From Eudorina sp. 2006-703-Eu-15 (taxonomy: Eukaryota; Chlorophyta; Chlorophyceae; Chlamydomonadales; Volvocaceae): a DNA stretch of 64,000 nt. A model generated the notes under the pieces. It made no database searches, was not told the DNA's origin, and saw only the letters and a program-made list of their open reading frames with translations. Positions 62,457 to 64,000 of the stretch are shown here, piece by piece. Positions within the stretch are counted from its first letter, which is position 1. Every line of letters begins with the position of its first letter. Both the position numbers and the translations under genes were made by a program. The stretch covers positions 228,501-292,500 of the forward strand of contig BDSI01000147.1 in assembly GCA_003117195.1 (NCBI GenBank), given 5' to 3'.

Positions 62457-62546
62457 TACACTTCTGCCGATCAAGTCTACGCTGCAAATAGCGCAGCTTA
62501 GACTCGCGCTATTTGCAGCGTAGACTTGATCGGCAGCAGAAGTGTA
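62457..62546. repeat. Long stem-loop (38-bp stem, 11-base loop)
   Basis: TACACTTCTGCCGATCAAG... (62,457-62,494) is the reverse complement of 62,506-62,546 apart from a 3-base CAG bulge. The loop is AGCTTAGACTC. No target duplication is visible. It lies in the proposed first intron. It could be a small-RNA precursor or an old foldback element. Confidence 0.75.
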
Positions 62547-62717
62547 ACAATTATATCATCATCTAATCAGCAGCATTTGAGGAGCAGCAGCTCCACATGT
62601 CGTCAATGGCCTCGACTCTAAAAGCTTTTGCTAATCGCACTCATCTCCCTCCCAATTGCTCTATCTGGGTGGAGCCCCACCTCGGAGGGCAACGCCGCCT
62701 AGGAATGCCGTCCCTAC

Positions 62718-62765
62718 CGTCTGTGTAGACGTTCGGCGGTTGCTCCTGTCCTTCGCCAACGGCAT
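62718..62765 (-). CDS. Candidate first exon (start codon), Arg/Thr-rich N-terminus
   Basis: An ATG at 62,763-62,765 opens a 16-codon frame (MPLAKDRSNRRTSTQT) that ends exactly at a possible GTAGGG donor, phase 0. The next exon needs phase 0 and has the same Arg/Ser/Thr-rich composition. An in-frame TAA lies nine codons upstream, so this is the first ATG of the frame. There is no hydrophobic signal sequence. The donor is not a strong consensus and the exon is short, so this start is tentative. Confidence 0.25.
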
Positions 62766-63625
62766 ACCGATAACATCTCCCTCATCTTAACAACCAGATA
62801 AGCTCTGTAAATTAACTCTTATTACGAGCGAGGCATCTTTCGCTGGACGGCTTCGGGGGGGCCATTATCAGGTACGTATCTGACGCAGGCTCGGCAAGCA
62901 CAACGGCCCGAGTCCGTCCCGAACGAGTATATGTGTCATTCGCATGCGGCGCCCTTCAAGACATTATCTTTCATCAAAAGTTCGGCGTATCGGGCTCTTG
63001 TTGAAAGCTCGAGGTAGTTGGAAGTGCAAGCAGAGTGTTGCGTCTGTCGCAAGTTGTCTTCACCCAGGGCCGGGTTATTGTTGACAGCTGGTATCTGCAC
63101 TGTGTAGCCGTGCGTGTCAGGGCGTGACGAGTTCAGCTATTCATCACCCGTGTCGTGTTTTGTTCGTGTCTGCGTTGTGTTTCAGGTGCGGTCGCTAGTC
63201 ATCCTGGCTGCTCAGCTTCCTGCTGACCGTACCCTGGGCGCTTGTTCACAACCGTGAGTGCGATGCACAATCTTGATGTTGAATGCTAGTCAGTATTTTT
63301 TCATTTCTTTGGCTTGGGTGTTGGCTTGGGTGTTGTATGTTCATTCCAAACCATGGGGTGTTTTATGCTACATGCATGTAAACTTTGTGTGTGTGCCTAC
63401 ATGTGCGGCATGATGAAAACCTGCGCTGTGAGGCACCCAAACGTGCGCGGCCCGCAAGCAAGTCACGTGTCATTTGTACAGGGCCCATCAGGACGCGCCT
63501 TGCTTTTTGGCACAAGCTAGAGGAATGAAGATGTAAACCCGGGGCCCGATGTAATCTTATTTCTGAAGATCAAAAACCTTGTTTAGAAGTCACAAACAAG
63601 ATGCTTGATTGCTTATGAATACATG
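62766..63625. other. Upstream region, possible divergent exon
   Basis: On the plus strand 63,186-63,253 is framed by GTTGTGTTTCAG and GTGAGTGCG, with one open frame (VRSLVILAAQLPADRTLGAC). It could be an exon of a divergently transcribed gene running out of the window. No domain and no start codon are assured. The promoter of the minus-strand gene should lie here, but I see no specific motif. Confidence 0.25.
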
Positions 63626-63629
63626 CTAG

Positions 63630-63990
63630 GACAGGTCAGGTTAGGTGACACTACCGGGAGTAGGCGGTTGAAGGTCCGGGTTCGAGTCCTAGGGTGACCC
63701 CCGACATTGTCCGGGAGCATGAGATCATGGCTAGCTGCTGAGATGTGCAGTTGAGATCACAGTTGATGGATTAAGATTCGCACGCTAGATTGGTGGTGAT
63801 TGCTGAACCCTCTGTCTCTACGGATGTGCGGGTGAATGGATGAGGTGGGATCAATCGCCTTCGACCCTCGGTTTGTATAGCGTAGGTTCCGTGTGATGAT
63901 GGTTGAAGGTATCCTGTAGCATCATATAAATCCGCGACATGAACCCTTAGACAGGGCCCAGAAGCCTAGCTATCCACACTGTAACGGTAC
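63630..63990 (+). repeat. SINE-like repeat, copy 2, with B box
   Basis: GGTTAGGTGACACTACCGGG starts the match to 19.1 kb. GGGTTCGAGTCCTAGGG at 63,680-63,696 is a good tRNA B box. It ends CACTGTAACGGTAC like the other copy. Probably a tRNA-derived short interspersed element. Confidence 0.6.
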
Positions 63991-64000
63991 TACATGCATG

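Overview
The window is nuclear DNA of a green alga, most likely a volvocine or another member of the Chlamydomonadales. The evidence is short CCCTAAAA-type telomere-like tracts, a TGTAA poly(A) signal behind a reconstructed stop codon, an exon coding for a PPPPSPP-type rod like those of green algal hydroxyproline-rich glycoproteins, and the combination of scavenger-receptor (SRCR) and C-type-lectin (CTLD) domains known from Chlamydomonas and Volvox. I cannot name the species. There are no prokaryotic features, and I recognised no rRNA, tRNA or CRISPR.

Almost all convincing coding sequence belongs to one minus-strand locus running from about 62.8 kb (5') down to a stop codon at 14,423. I rebuilt it exon by exon from GT..AG junctions, reading frame and domain continuity; most exons are too short or too intron-broken to appear as long open frames. 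The module order is: Arg/Ser/Thr-rich N-terminus; unidentified segment; CTLD; GCC2/GCC3-like Cys-rich repeats; Pro-rich linker; three SRCR domains; PPSP rod; unidentified Cys module; a cyanovirin-N-homology (CVNH) domain; a ricin-B-type beta-trefoil lectin; two PAN/apple domains; stop. From 48.7 kb to the stop nearly every splice phase agrees. Introns at module borders are phase 1, whereas most introns inside modules are phase 0 or 2. The predicted product, about 1,500 residues, looks like a multi-lectin adhesion or pattern-recognition protein. The 5' part (57-62.8 kb) is weaker and could be a separate gene.

The rest is repeats. Positions 1-13.24 kb, downstream of the gene, are a direct array of about seven copies of a 1.1-2.4 kb unit (family R1). 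Four more R1 copies fill an intron at 29.3-36.0 kb, including an apparently perfect 1,761-bp tandem duplication. Inverted R1 pieces lie at 14.7, 28.1 and 53.3 kb. A second family (B, or the B/C composite) occurs at 16.2, 20.4, 24.6, 36.2, 39.4, 49.0, 51.0/53.1 and 56.3 kb. Introns also hold two foldback elements with 5-bp target duplications, an element-like region with many YAGATGCG motifs, SINE-like repeats, and very long simple repeats: about 1.9 kb of CAGA, about 0.5 kb of GGGGCC (transcript sense), GGT, ATT, GT and GCCCGC.

So about 4.4 kb of coding sequence is spread over about 48 kb by repeat-filled introns.
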